Origin: Voacanga thouarsii
Lineage: Eukaryota; Streptophyta; Magnoliopsida; Gentianales; Apocynaceae
Assembly: GCA_026120185.1 (NCBI GenBank)
Contig: JANUWF010001942.1
Location: forward strand, 372,001-436,000
Length of the DNA: 64,000 nucleotides
Reading direction: 5' to 3'
Shown: piece after piece, positions 47,345-58,603 of the stretch
Layout of the letters: each line of letters begins with the position of its first letter
Numbering within the stretch: position 1 is the first letter of the stretch
Translations under genes and position numbers: made by a program
The notes under the pieces: model-generated
What the model was told of the DNA's origin: nothing
What the model saw: only the letters and a program-made list of their open reading frames with translations
The model's database searches: none

Positions 47345-50300
47345 TCAAAATACCTTCTCTATTAAAAGCTTGATAAATGGATCCGCCAAATTGTTTGCCG
47401 AGGAAATTTGGTCAACCATTATCGCCCATTTTTGGATGAACTCCCGAATCAAGTGATACTTCCTCTCGATGCACTTACCCTTCCTATGGTTCCTTAGCTC
47501 CTTACATTGTAACAAAATTCCAGTATTGTCACAATATATTATTATGGGTCTATTCATCTATGGCACAATTCCAAATTCTGTAAGGAACTTCCGGAGCCAA
47601 ACCGCTTCTTTAGAAGCTCCTGATGTTGCCATATACTTAGCTTCCGTGGTAGAATCAGCAATACAAGACTTGATACTCCTCCAAGAAATAACCCTATAAA
47701 TAAAGTGAAAACATATCCATTAGTAGGTTTCCTTTCATTTTTATTCACCTGGAAATCTAAGTTCATGTAACCGGTAGGAACTATGTCATCGGCTCTGTAA
47801 ACTAGTATATAATCCCTCATTCCTTTAGGTACTTGAGTATATACTTCATAGCTTGCCAATATTCTTCTCTAAAGCTTGACTGATACCTGTTAACCATGCC
47901 TACTACAAAGTAGATATCCGACCTAGTACATAGCATAGCATACATGAGACTTCCTACTGCCGAGGCATAGGGAATCTTACTCATCCTCTTCTTTTATTCC
48001 TATATCTTAGGACACTGTTTGGAAGAAGGTCAATCCATACCTAACAGGTATGATTGTCCCTTTACACTAATCCATGTTAAACCTAACCAATATCTTGTCA
48101 ATATAACATGGCATAGATATCCGGCCTAGTACATAGCATGGCATACATAAGACTTCCTACTACCGAGGCATAGGGAATCCTATTCATCCTCTTTTTTTAT
48201 TCTTGTGTCTTAGGACACTGTTTGGAAAATAAGGTCAATCCATGCCTAACACGTATGATTGTCCCTTTGCACTGATCCATGCTAAACCTAGCTAATATCT
48301 TGTCAATATAAGCAAATTGGGATAAGCCTAACATTCTTTTACTTCCCTATGTCTAAGAAGCTTAATACCAAGAATGTAGCTAGCTTCTCCCATATCCTTC
48401 ATACTAAATTGACTTGATAGCCAAACCTTTATAGATGATAATGTCCCTACGTCATTTCTATTGAAAAGAATGTCATTTACATAAAGTACTATAAAGGACA
48501 CATTGTTCCTATCTAACTTTCTATATACACATGGTTCATCCATATTTTGTATGAAATCATAAGACTTTACAGTCTCATCAAAATGCATTTTCCATGCTTG
48601 TGATGCTTGCTTAAGTCCATAAATAGGCTTCTTAAGCTTGCAGACAATATGTTCTTGGCCTTTTGCAATAAAGCCTTCAAGTTAGGACAATAGATGCCTT
48701 CGCTAAGCTAGCCATTAAGAAAAGCTGTCTTGACATCCATTTGTCATATCTCATAGTTATAGTGACATGGATGGCTAAGAGAATACGTATGGACTTAAAT
48801 ATGGCTACAGGTGAAAATGAATCCTCATAATCGATCCCTTCTTTCTGAGTATAACCTTTTTGACCAATTTTACTTTAAAGGTTTCCATATTTTCACCTGC
48901 ACCTTTTTTTCTCTTGTATACCCCCTTGCACCTTATTGGTTTAATTCCTTCAAGTGCAGTAACAAGATCCCATACTTGATTGATGTACATAGACTTAGTC
49001 TCAGCATCCATTGCAATTTGCCATTTGTCTACATCAATATCAACAATGCCCTCATCATTTCTAGCGAGATCTTTTTCCTGACGGCCGAAGATGACCTCAT
49101 AGGCCTTTCCAATCCATCTCTTAGGAACTTTAAATATCCTCCCACTACGACGCGGCTCAGTCTGTATGAGAACATCTGGTTGTGTTTCTTTTGGTTCCTC
49201 AATCGGAGTGCTATAAGTTGAGGCTTCAATCAACTTCCCAATCGATTCCACATTACTCGAAACCTTAGTGGATACACTTTGTTCATCTTCTAAGTACCTA
49301 GCATGAGTATTAATAAATATTTTTTGCTCTTGGAGATGATAAAACTATCCACTCCTTGTTCTTTTTGGATACTCTAAAAGATAGTACAATTCTGATCTTG
49401 GGTCTAGCTTACTTTCTTTAGTCAGTACATAAGCCGGACAATCTCATACCTTAAGATGATTTGTATTAGGCTTTCGTTTAGTTCACATCTTATAGGGTGT
49501 CCTAGGCACCAACTTGGAAGGCATCAAGTTCAGAATATATACTGTTGTTTCCAGAACATATCCCCAAAAAGAAATAGGAAGAGTTGCATGACTCATCATG
49601 CTTCTGACCATTTCCATCAACGTTCTATTTCTTCTCTCAACTACTCCATTCTGCTGGGGAGTCCAAGGTACAGTTAACTGAGATATTATACCCTAATATG
49701 CCAAGTAATCCTTAAATTCACCAATGAGATATTCTTTACGACGATCCAATCTTAACTTTTTGATTAGTTTATCCGTTTGACACTCCATTTCAGCCTTAAA
49801 CTTCTTGAATATATCAAAGGAATTAGACTTGCATCTTATCAAATAAATATAACCAAAATACGAGTGATTATCTGTGAACGTGATAAAGTAATTATAACCC
49901 CTTCTAGCCGGTGAAGACATAGGACCACAAACATCAGTATAAACTAACTCTACTATTTTCTTGGCCCTTTCCGCTTTTTGAGTAAAAGGCCTTTTAGTCA
50001 TTTTACTCTTAAGACAAGATTCACACTGAGACCATTCCTCCAGTTCCAATGAGTTTAAAGACCCATTTTGGATTAATTTCTGAATCTGATTAGGATTTAT
50101 ATGTCCTAATGTCAATTGCCATAAATAAGAGTTATTTAATGTGTCCTTTCTCTTCTTATTATTAAGTTCTATCTGAGTTTTATTTATTTGACAATTAATA
50201 TGATTAATATAGAAAAGATTCTCACACATGTTTCCAGAATAAATAATATTTCCATTTCTACTGATTAAAAAACTAGAATGGAATAAATAGAATATCCTTA

Positions 50301-50560
50301 ATTAATCAATTTGGAAACTGAAATTAAATTCTGTTTAAAACTAGAAATATATAAAATATCTTTCAAAACTAAAACCCTATTGCAATCATATAATAGCTTC
50401 AAGTCTCCTATTGCTTCGGCCCACACTTGTGCTCCGTTGGCCACTCTAAGTCTATGCTCTCCTTTACTGAGTCGCATTATCTTATTGAACCCCTGGAAGG
50501 AGTTATAGACATGGTTGTAACTTCAGAATCAATAATCCAAGTAGATGATGATCCAACCAT
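47345..50560 (-). pseudogene. pol: Copia B pol: integrase, RT, RNase H
   Basis: Integrase (49693-50229): WQLTLGHINPNQIQKL with zinc-finger His, CESCLKSKM with the Cys pair, VYTDVCGPM (first Asp), RLDRRKEYL where SDRGGEYL is usual, then TPQQNGVVERRN (Glu) near 49630-49660. RT: RWIGKAYEVIF linker (48805-49251), then KKPIYGLKQASQAW and LYVNDILF at 48472-48486, where catalytic YVDD has become YVND. RNase H: GYMNLDFQVNKNERKPTNGY (47554-47859, with TDSDF degraded) and IIYCDNTGILLQCKEL (47345-47557). A 203-bp tandem duplication disrupts 47911-48316. Many stops and frameshifts. The integrase-RT-RNase H order is copia. Confidence 0.9.
47911..48316. repeat. 203-bp tandem duplication in Copia B pol
   Basis: Two adjacent units (47911-48113 and 48114-48316), each beginning TAGATATCCG(A/G)CCTAG and carrying GAGGCATAGGGAATC and CTTGTCAATATAA, with scattered differences. 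It duplicates the segment between RT and RNase H and is not present in Copia A. Confidence 0.85.
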
Positions 50561-50589
50561 CAAAATAGACTCTAAGTAAAGAGCAATAC

Positions 50590-51390
50590 CTAAGGAGGAT
50601 TTGACCAAGAAGTCCAAACAATCCTTTTTGAAGTGTCCATTCTTACCATATTTGAAACACTTGCCATTGGGCTTAGATGGACCAGGCTTGGATGCCTTGG
50701 GTTGAGCCCCTGCATTGTTTTGGGCCTTCTTCTTTTGAACTTTTTATGCTTAGGCCCAATTATAGAAGATGAACTAGAACGAGTAACCAAAATCTTTGAG
50801 TTAGGCTTCATAATTTTTTTCTGCTCCTTTATCAACTCTGGTGAAGACATACTTAACTTGTTCATGTTATAATTTAACTTCAATTAAGAGAATGATTTTG
50901 GCAAAATCTCAAGAATCATATCAATTTGGCTCTCAGGATCGATAGTTGCCCCTAGGACCTCAGCCTTCTTGAAGTGAGCAATCATCTTGAGCATATGCTC
51001 ACGAACCGATGCGTCCTCAGCCATCCTAGTGTTCATGATTGCTCTAAGAGCTTTCTACCTTGTGGGCCGACTCTTGTCAACAAACATGGTGTGTAACGAA
51101 ACATCGATGTCGTACGCAGTAGGCATGTTCTGGTGCTTAGACTGGAGAACATTGGACATGGAAGCTAACATATAGCAACGAATCATTTCATCGGCTTTCT
51201 TCTATGCCTTCTCTGCCTCACAATCCTGGTCCGTAGAATCTTCATCAATTTTAGGACAGGGGTCAGTCAGAATATATTTGTACTCTTTCGCAGTGAGTAC
51301 TATATTTAAATTCCTTTTTTAGTCTACATAATTTGGTCTAGTTAACTTATTCTCCTTAAGAATAATGGACAAATGACTGAAACTAGACAT
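50590..51390 (-). pseudogene. gag: Copia B gag
   Basis: Start at 51390 (MSSFSHLSIILKENKLTRPN), then NIVLTAKEYKYILTDPCP, KADEMIRCYMLASMSNVLQ, TMFVDKSRPTR, HMLKMIAHFKKAEVLGATID and LNYNMNKLSMSSPELIKEQ, followed by a Lys-rich linker. These match the Copia A gag segments one for one. A zinc knuckle is only partly readable (CVKYGKNG-like, near 50630-50660). A stop follows NYVD, at the same place as in Copia A, so it was probably already present in their common ancestor or reflects the same W-to-stop change. Non-functional. Confidence 0.83.
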
Positions 51391-51701
51391 TTCTGTTAAT
51401 TGAAAAAAAAAAAAAAGCTTCATTCAAAAAAATGTTTGTTTTGGAAAAACATATAAAAATGCACATTTAAAACATCATATTATTTCCATGATATGGTTAA
51501 CCTATTAAAACCATTATAAAAAATATGAAAATTTTGGCTCTTAGAAGAATTGACAAAGCTTCGTAGGAAGGTTAATAATTTTCTAAATTAAGTGTATAAC
51601 CATTACAAATTAAACTTCCTTAATAGGTAATGATCCAGAGATAGTTCCATCGATAGGATGGCTACTACTCTTACCGCCTATGGACAATCCAGCATTAATG
51701 T
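51391..51701 (-). other. Copia B leader, gag-proximal part
   Basis: AT-rich leader continuing the sequence at 60574-61772 once T1 is removed. It resembles Copia A 11740-12018 (GATCATTACCT and AAGTTTAATTTGTAATGGTT type segments). No coding sequence. Confidence 0.7.
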
Positions 51702-51946
51702 TGTGAAACCCTACCTAAAGCCAACCCTAGAGTAAGGGGGTCGGGATGCATATCATATTATTTTGCATGAATATATATATATTTTTGAATGATTTTATGT
51801 GCATTAGGATTGTGATTTATAGGCTAAAAGGCTTAGTTATGCCTATTGAACAGGAAGGGTAAAATGATAATTTTACTTGAGGTCAAAATAGGAAGATAAC
51901 TTGAGGATTAAATAAGAAGAATATTTGGGTGAGAAAATAAGAACAA

Positions 51947-52017
51947 GAGTTCGTGTGGTTAAGTGGTTAGAGCTTTGGAATTAATCTCTAGGGTCATGAG
52001 TTCAAATCTCATCAGTA
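51947..52017 (+). other. tRNA-like sequence inside T1
   Basis: A tRNA-sized stretch with an A-box-like TGGTTAAGTGGTTAGAGC and a B-box-like GAGTTCAAATCTC. The T arm is a perfect 5-bp stem, ATGAG/CTCAT, around loop TTCAAAT. The anticodon stem and acceptor stem do not fold convincingly, so it is not called a tRNA gene. It may be a tRNA-derived relic, a SINE head, or an LTR sequence resembling an internal Pol III promoter. Confidence 0.4.
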
Positions 52018-52020
52018 AGG

Positions 52021-53176
52021 ATTCTTGATCTTTGAATTTCGAAAATGAATCTTTGAGGTTGGAGAATTGACAGAAAATAGGAGAGGAGTTAAGGAAGGTT
52101 CTTAAGAGAAATTAATTTCCATGGTTGAACCTTCAAACTCCACTCCATAGTGTTTATATTCTCTATGAAAGAAATCTGGAAATTTTCCAGATTCTTGAGC
52201 AGCCTACCCTTTGAAAATCTCAGCCCTCTGTCTTACTCAATTCTGCCAGAAAAATGGCCAATCTATTCAGCTTGAAGACCGAAATGCCTGTGCAAAAATC
52301 GGACTGCTCAAAATTGCACAAACCATAAAAAATCTGGGCAGTTTCGTTGCATAGCAGCCTAAAATCGAAGCTATTTCTTCTACCTTCAAACCGGTAAAGT
52401 ACCTCTACTTTTCCTCCATAAAGAAGGCTAGAACCAGCCTTAAAGGATCCTCAAATACCTCTCAAGAACCCCTGCACGTCGGGCTAGAAGATTGTAGAAA
52501 ACTGCATAGAAAATTTCAGCAAATCATTCGAATAATAACCAGAAAAATTCCAACCTTGTTCCCTTCAAGCCTTGGCTGAAAACCACCCTCAAACCTCTAT
52601 AAGTTAACCCTTGTTCAGCCATGAACTAAACACCATTATCTCCTTCACTGACCTTGTACAACTGGACTCCATAACCATACCTCAAATTTCTCCTACAATC
52701 ACTCCAATCAAACTTCCATTTGAATTTCAAAATTTCCAACATTTGCTCCATGAAAACACCCTTGGATTAGGCTTCATAACCAGAAATTCTTCTACCATTG
52801 AACTAAAAAAATTCAGCCAGCCTTAAAGCTCCATCAACCCTCATTCATTTCAGCAAAACACAGCAGTCCAGTCTGCTCCATTACAGCTCCAAGAAACCTC
52901 CATCAATCAAACACCATTAACATATCTTCTACCTCAAAACACTCCTCAAATTTCTCCATTTGAATTTCAAACAACCAGATTTTCTCTTCCCCCCTAAACT
53001 GAAAACCAAAATCCCTGAACTCCCTCAATCATTCGGCCAGAACTCTCCAGAAATTCGTCCAGCATTTTTCGTCTAATTCTCTCCATTTTCACAAAAAACA
53101 CACACTACCTTTCTTCAATCCAAAGACCACTCTAAACACCTCCAATCCCACTCAAAAACTCCAGAATACTCCTACA
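52021..53176 (+). other. T1 body, no gene
   Basis: Compositionally C/A-rich on the plus strand with short frames only; the 71-codon frame at 52611 has no domain. Considered LTR sequence. Confidence 0.5.
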
Positions 53177-54699
53177 TATTGGGGATATGCCATAGAGTCA
53201 ATTTGTACTTATACTATTATCGTTATGTTTTATATAATAATATAAGGCTTTCCTTTCCATGAATAGTGCGTTTTGTTTTGTGGTCATCAAGTACGTGACT
53301 TGATAGTAAAATCCAACAATGAATGCAATGACTATTCTAAATCTATCCCTGATCGTTTATTATTATTGGAACAATAATAAATTAAGATTAGTATGTTTAT
53401 GACTGGATGACTATGTTTTACTGGTTATAAATATTTGTAATATCAAGTCAAAACATAAATAAATGTTAGAGAATATTGTATTGGACATGACCCATTGTGA
53501 GAGTACTTTATGGAACATGTCATAAGTACTTTCTAGCCATAATGATATTAAAAGTCCTTCGACCTAAATTCATCATAGTTTCCTACTTGATAAATTCTAT
53601 ATTTTAACATTGTCTAAAGTTGTCTTTAACCAGATAATAAATTAGACTACTGTTGGATATAGAATAAATCAAGAAGAGGAATATGATTGATTGTGAAGGA
53701 ATTTGTCCCTCTCAATTATGGGAGAGATATCCATGGGCCCCTTGATAAGTTAGACTGTTAAAATGCATGGACGTGCTCAAATATATCAATCTAAGATATT
53801 GGTATCATTTGTTTGAACAGTCTACTATAAAATCAAGAAATAATTGATTGAGCTTAATAAGGATGACATGTTCCGTGCCTTATGCTTAATCTGGATATTG
53901 TGTGACAAAAGGACTAAATATAAAATTATAATTTGGTTCAAAGAGATCACTGATCTTCATTTAACGTGGATATTCATAGTGTTTTGCTAGAAATCGCTTA
54001 TAACTTGTGGGCCATTTGAATATGATTTAGGCACACTGCCAGTGTTAAATGAACCTATAGGGTCACACAATAAGCAAACTTGTTAGGTTATTTTTCTGGT
54101 GACTAGATTCGATGAATCTAAAAATATGTCTAAGTTAATCGAACTTAGAAAATTTACCAAATACAATGAATCTGAAAATATGTCCACATTTGACGTATTT
54201 GGATGATGTCCAGATTATAAGAATCTGACTCGGTAAATTAATTAATTAAGTTATCGAGATAATGACAGAATCTTATCATATCAGTTTTAATTTAATTTGA
54301 ATTTAAATTAAAGTATGATAAGATATTATTAGGGTTGGAATCTAAAAGGTTCAGAATGGGTTTTTAAGAAAACCCTAGCCATCTTTTCAAGAGTCTAATT
54401 CGATAGAGAACATTTGTGCCATTCTCCACTAGGAAAAAAAAAACCCTCTCAAACCCTAGGCGCTAGCACTCTTAGGGTAACGAGTCAGTTCGCCGTGTGT
54501 ACCGATAGAGGACGTTCGCATACTGCAGCGTCTGGCGATCGTTCGGGTTGCACGTACGACAACACAATCAGAATCGAAGGATTTCGATTACGCCGAGCTG
54601 AGGTAATTCTTAAACTTTAGATCTTCTTAATCGTTTACTTGGGTCCTCGAAAGGGATTCGTAGATGTTTTTCGCATTTAGGAGTCCACGAATCTTAACA
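53177..54699 (+). mobile_element. Solo Copia-like LTR inside T1
   Basis: 1523 bp, TATTGGGGATATGCC to CACGAATCTTAACA, flanked by a perfect CTACA duplication (53172-53176 and 54700-54704). Near its 3' end AAACCCTAGGCGCTAGCAC is followed by a GC-richer stretch (54480-54600), typical of the R/U5 part of a plant Copia LTR. It is unrelated at a glance to the LTRs of Copia A and B. The 68-codon frame at 54414 is in this part and is not a gene. Confidence 0.88.
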
Positions 54700-54881
54700 C
54701 TACATACTCCCTTGATTTCATTTCTGGAATTTATAACATCAAATCTCGAAAACAAAAATTGACATTCGGATCAAAACTAGATTTTTCCCTTGAAGTCTCA
54801 AGAACATCATCAAGGTAACCAAGAACAACTCTTTGTTCATCTCCTTCTCTTCAACCATTAACATATCATGCTAATGCTCTA

Positions 54882-54898
54882 TCTCTCTCTCTCTCTCT
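54882..54898. repeat. (CT)n microsatellite
   Basis: Short uninterrupted CT run within T1. Confidence 0.85.
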
Positions 54899-55492
54899 TG
54901 GCCGAAATGGTTGTTACAACCATGGTTGTTTTCTTTCTCCTCTCTTGGACAATTCAAGACTCTCAAGTGCGTGAACCTTCTTAAATCTTCATTGAGATAA
55001 TCATCAACCAAGTATTTCTCCTTAACATTTCATTTTAATTCTGAATTCATGTCTCTTAGATGTTGATAGAGAGGATAGAATATGAATGGGGGATTGAGTA
55101 TATGCATATGTATGAAGGGGTTGAGATTGGAGCATGAGAATGGATGAAAATTATGAATGTTTAAGCATGCTAAATGTAATAACCCACCTTATATAAAGGA
55201 TTTACGTAGGGTAGACTTGTTTAAAATAATAATAAATATAAAAGGAATTAATGATATATTTTTCTTTTTCTATTATTAATAGTATTATTAAGGCCACAAA
55301 TTAATAATATTAATAATATTATTATTATTACTGTTATTTTATATTTTATTTCATTATCGCTATTATTTTATAACCATTACTATTATTTTATATTTATTAT
55401 TTAATACCAAAATCTCTTGACAATATTAAATTATAGTATTATTATATCAAATATTTATATTGAATTATTATATTATTTTTACTATTATTATG

Positions 55493-55518
55493 TATATATA
55501 TATATATATATATATATA
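55493..55518. repeat. (TA)n microsatellite
   Basis: Thirteen TA units without interruption within T2. Confidence 0.9.
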
Positions 55519-56725
55519 ATACAATTAATATCATAAATATCTTAGCTATATCATATTATCTACAAAGATAATTTAGGGGGCTCACAAGAAATAAATGAAG
55601 ATGGCCCACAAGCATGATATTCTTGACTAAGTTAGACCACTCTTAGACTTCATTTGACCAAGATTAATTAAGTTAAACTAGATTAGGGCAAGTTAACTAT
55701 AATTATGCATGGCCATGCAAGGTTAGCAAGTATATTAATCTTGAGAAGTTTTAAGGATTTCTACAAGCTTCTACATGGTTCTAAAATTTTCTAGGATATT
55801 CTACAAGGTTCTTTTAAGTTCTATGAAAGCCTAAAAGCTTCTAGAATGACTAACTCATCTTAAATCCTTTTAGTAAAACCAAGAAAAACAAGCTATATAA
55901 AAAGGAGGAAGGGGGAGGACTTTCAGCCAAGAGAGAAAGCTGGGAGAAGAGGAGAAAAACAGAAAAGTGAAGAGAGGAAAGGAAGAACAAAAGAAAGACT
56001 AAGGGAGAGAGAGAGATTTTTCGGCAGCAAGAAAAGGAAAGAAAGAAGAACCGGTAGCAAGGAGAAGGAAAGGAAAAGGAAAAGGAAAGGAAGGAATGTT
56101 ATAGCTTTGCCTTCATCTTGGAAAGATAAGAGACCACTTCTCAAAAGCTAAAAGAATGATACTAGAAGTTGGAAGCTATTTACATATGAATATTGTTGAA
56201 AATATATTGATTTTGTGATGATTGTTGGTTGACCGGTTGGGTTGGTGATGAATTAGGTATGATTTTCAGTTCATTTAATGTATTTTGGAGTGATGGTATG
56301 CTGGAAATTTGGAAAGGAAAAAGATAGAAATGATAAGGAAACTAGAAGAGCTATTGGATTGTAACCAATAACTAGCTTGTGTTGTTTGGAAATAACAAAG
56401 GAAATTTGAGTAGGAGTGGCTGGAAGTGAAGTATAACTAATCCTAAATATTTCTTAGACTAGTTAGAAAGGATTTGGAACAAGTTTTGTGGAGGTTGTGA
56501 GGGTTTAGAATGGCTAAGAGATCATGAACAATAAGAATGGTGAAAACTGTCAAAAATTTACTGGTTCGGTGAACAGGGGATAATTTATTTGTTTGGATAA
56601 GAGAGAAGTGATGGGTATGAAAATCCATTAGAATACTGATATCGGGATGTTAAATGAAGAATTGAAGGGTTTAAATGTGGTAGGATGTGTTGAAGAAACC
56701 ATAGAAATAAGTTAAAACAAGTTGG

Positions 56726-57085
56726 GCTTCTAAACTATAATTTTGAACCTCCAACTCGGAACAGTAAGTTTAGCTGAAAAACTGAATGAAATGGAGAAAG
56801 GTTTGAATACTCCATGATCTGAATTTGATAGAGAAATGTCCTAGGAGTATTTTGGAAGTAGTTTCACCTCATTTGGACCTGTATTGAAAGAGATGTGTAT
56901 AAAATACTGGAAGATGACAAAACTGAACTCCAAACTCGGAACAGTGGAATTAACCAAAAAACTGTACGAAATGAGATGGAGTTTACACGTCTCATGACCT
57001 GGAATTGATAGAGGGATATCTTAGGAATATTATGGAAGTAACCTCACTTTATTTGGACCTATACTGAATAAGTTATGTGAAGAAT
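56726..57085 (+). repeat. Tandem duplication of about 180 bp in T2
   Basis: Shared landmarks recur 180 bp apart: ACTCGGAACAGT at about 56754 and 56934, then AAAAACTG, GATAGAG and TTTGGACCT in the same order. The copies differ at many sites, so the duplication is old. Confidence 0.78.
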
Positions 57086-58603
57086 AGTGGATGATGGTAA
57101 AGCTGTAAAACCAGAAAATCATCCAAAGCATTAGTCCATTTATTTCTTTAAGGAAATTATAGAAACCTTATTTGAACCTATTAAGTAATAATACAGAGAT
57201 ATACTAATGGTATAGGTGAACTAAGTCAAGGGAACTCCTTTTAAAACTATACGAGTGCAGCTTCGACTTAATATACAAGGTGAGTCCCTTGATTTTAAAC
57301 TATCATTAGCTATGTGCTTTTTTGACAAAATTCAATGTTTCTCTTATATAAACTATGTCTTCTTGATATGATTGAAGCTAATGAATCCAATTTAAATTGA
57401 TATTTACAAAATGTTTCAATAAGTTTTCTTTATGCTTAAAGGCTTCCGAGATGAAATTCATATAATTTTGATAGCTCTTAAAAATACCCACTCGGGTGAT
57501 GTAAAAATTTTAGAAAATGATATTTTGCCCCAAGAATGAGTTGTTTTGAATTCCCTTTGGGGAGAGTTGACTCCTTTCAAAGGAGTATATTGAATATGTG
57601 AATCAGTGAAGACGGTGAGTACTTAGCGAGGGCTTTGACCATTGTACTAGCTCTCTTTAGAGATAGATGAACCCAAATAATCCGGTCCAGTTATTGGGCT
57701 TATCTTACTCCGAACGGGGCGACATGACAATGGAATTAGCCATCCCTGGCTAGCCGTTGTGAGTCCGGCAATTGCCTATTGATTATGATGGTGGGTTGTT
57801 CATATGATATCGAGCGGGGACACTCGGTGTGTTCAATCCCTTGTCACCTTGATGGTGATTGACGTTAGGATTGGGACCCCTGACTTCTGGTGGCAAGTAA
57901 AAGATCCCTAAGTGCACGGTGAGGTATATTTGCACGCTGCTCACCCTTCCAACATAACATGGGTGACGTGCTGTAAGGCGCAGTCCTTGGCACAAGAGAC
58001 CGTGTAGCCGAAGGCGAAGTTCCTTGAACTTTGCATGCGGGTCACACTTCTAAATGGAGAAGAATCTGCATTTAGTGAATTAAGGGTCATGTGTTTGGAA
58101 GCCATTGTTTTTCGAAAGTACATGATAGATTGAACCTAAATTTATCAATTACCACTGTTTCCTGTTATAAAATTTATTTCAGCAAAGAAAGTGAAAATTG
58201 ACTTTATCTTCTAAGCAAAATACTGGCACACACGGGACTCGCTGAGTATATCACTCACACTTATGTTTGTCTTTTTTAGGAATTGGAGCTGAAGATTAAC
58301 GACGGTACTACCCGGACTTCACCTCTAGCATTAGATAGTGAATCTTTTAGTATGATCAGTGAACATAGTTGATGAAATGATTTTAGCTTGTGTATTTTGG
58401 AAACCATGATGATGTATCTGTCTTAACTTATATATATACATAATGAAAGAGCATGTTTCATAAATTACTTAATTTTTTTTTTACCTATTTCTTTTAAGTT
58501 CAATTCGTTATATAGACCCCTAACTTGAGATTTCAGACGGGGCAACATCCCACCTGAACCCGGCCCACTACGACAAGGTAAAAATATAGGGTGTTACACT
58601 AGA

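Larger units (their letters stand above)
55175..58598 (+). mobile_element. T2: second long gypsy-type solo LTR inside T1
   Basis: 3424 bp, TGTAATAACCCACC to TATAGGGTGTTACA, flanked by CTAAA (55170-55174) and CTAGA (58599-58603), one mismatch. The end segment GACGGGGCAACATCCCACC parallels T1's end, so both belong to related families. It contains a (TA)n run, a purine-rich tract (55920-56100) and a 180-bp tandem duplication. No coding domain was found. Confidence 0.78.

Noticed and set aside
48811..49221. 136-codon plus-strand frame opposite Copia B pol
   Set aside because: Antisense shadow of the integrase-RT linker coding sequence.
51947..52017. Functional tRNA gene
   Set aside because: T arm and box-like motifs fit, but acceptor and anticodon stems do not, and it is inside an LTR.
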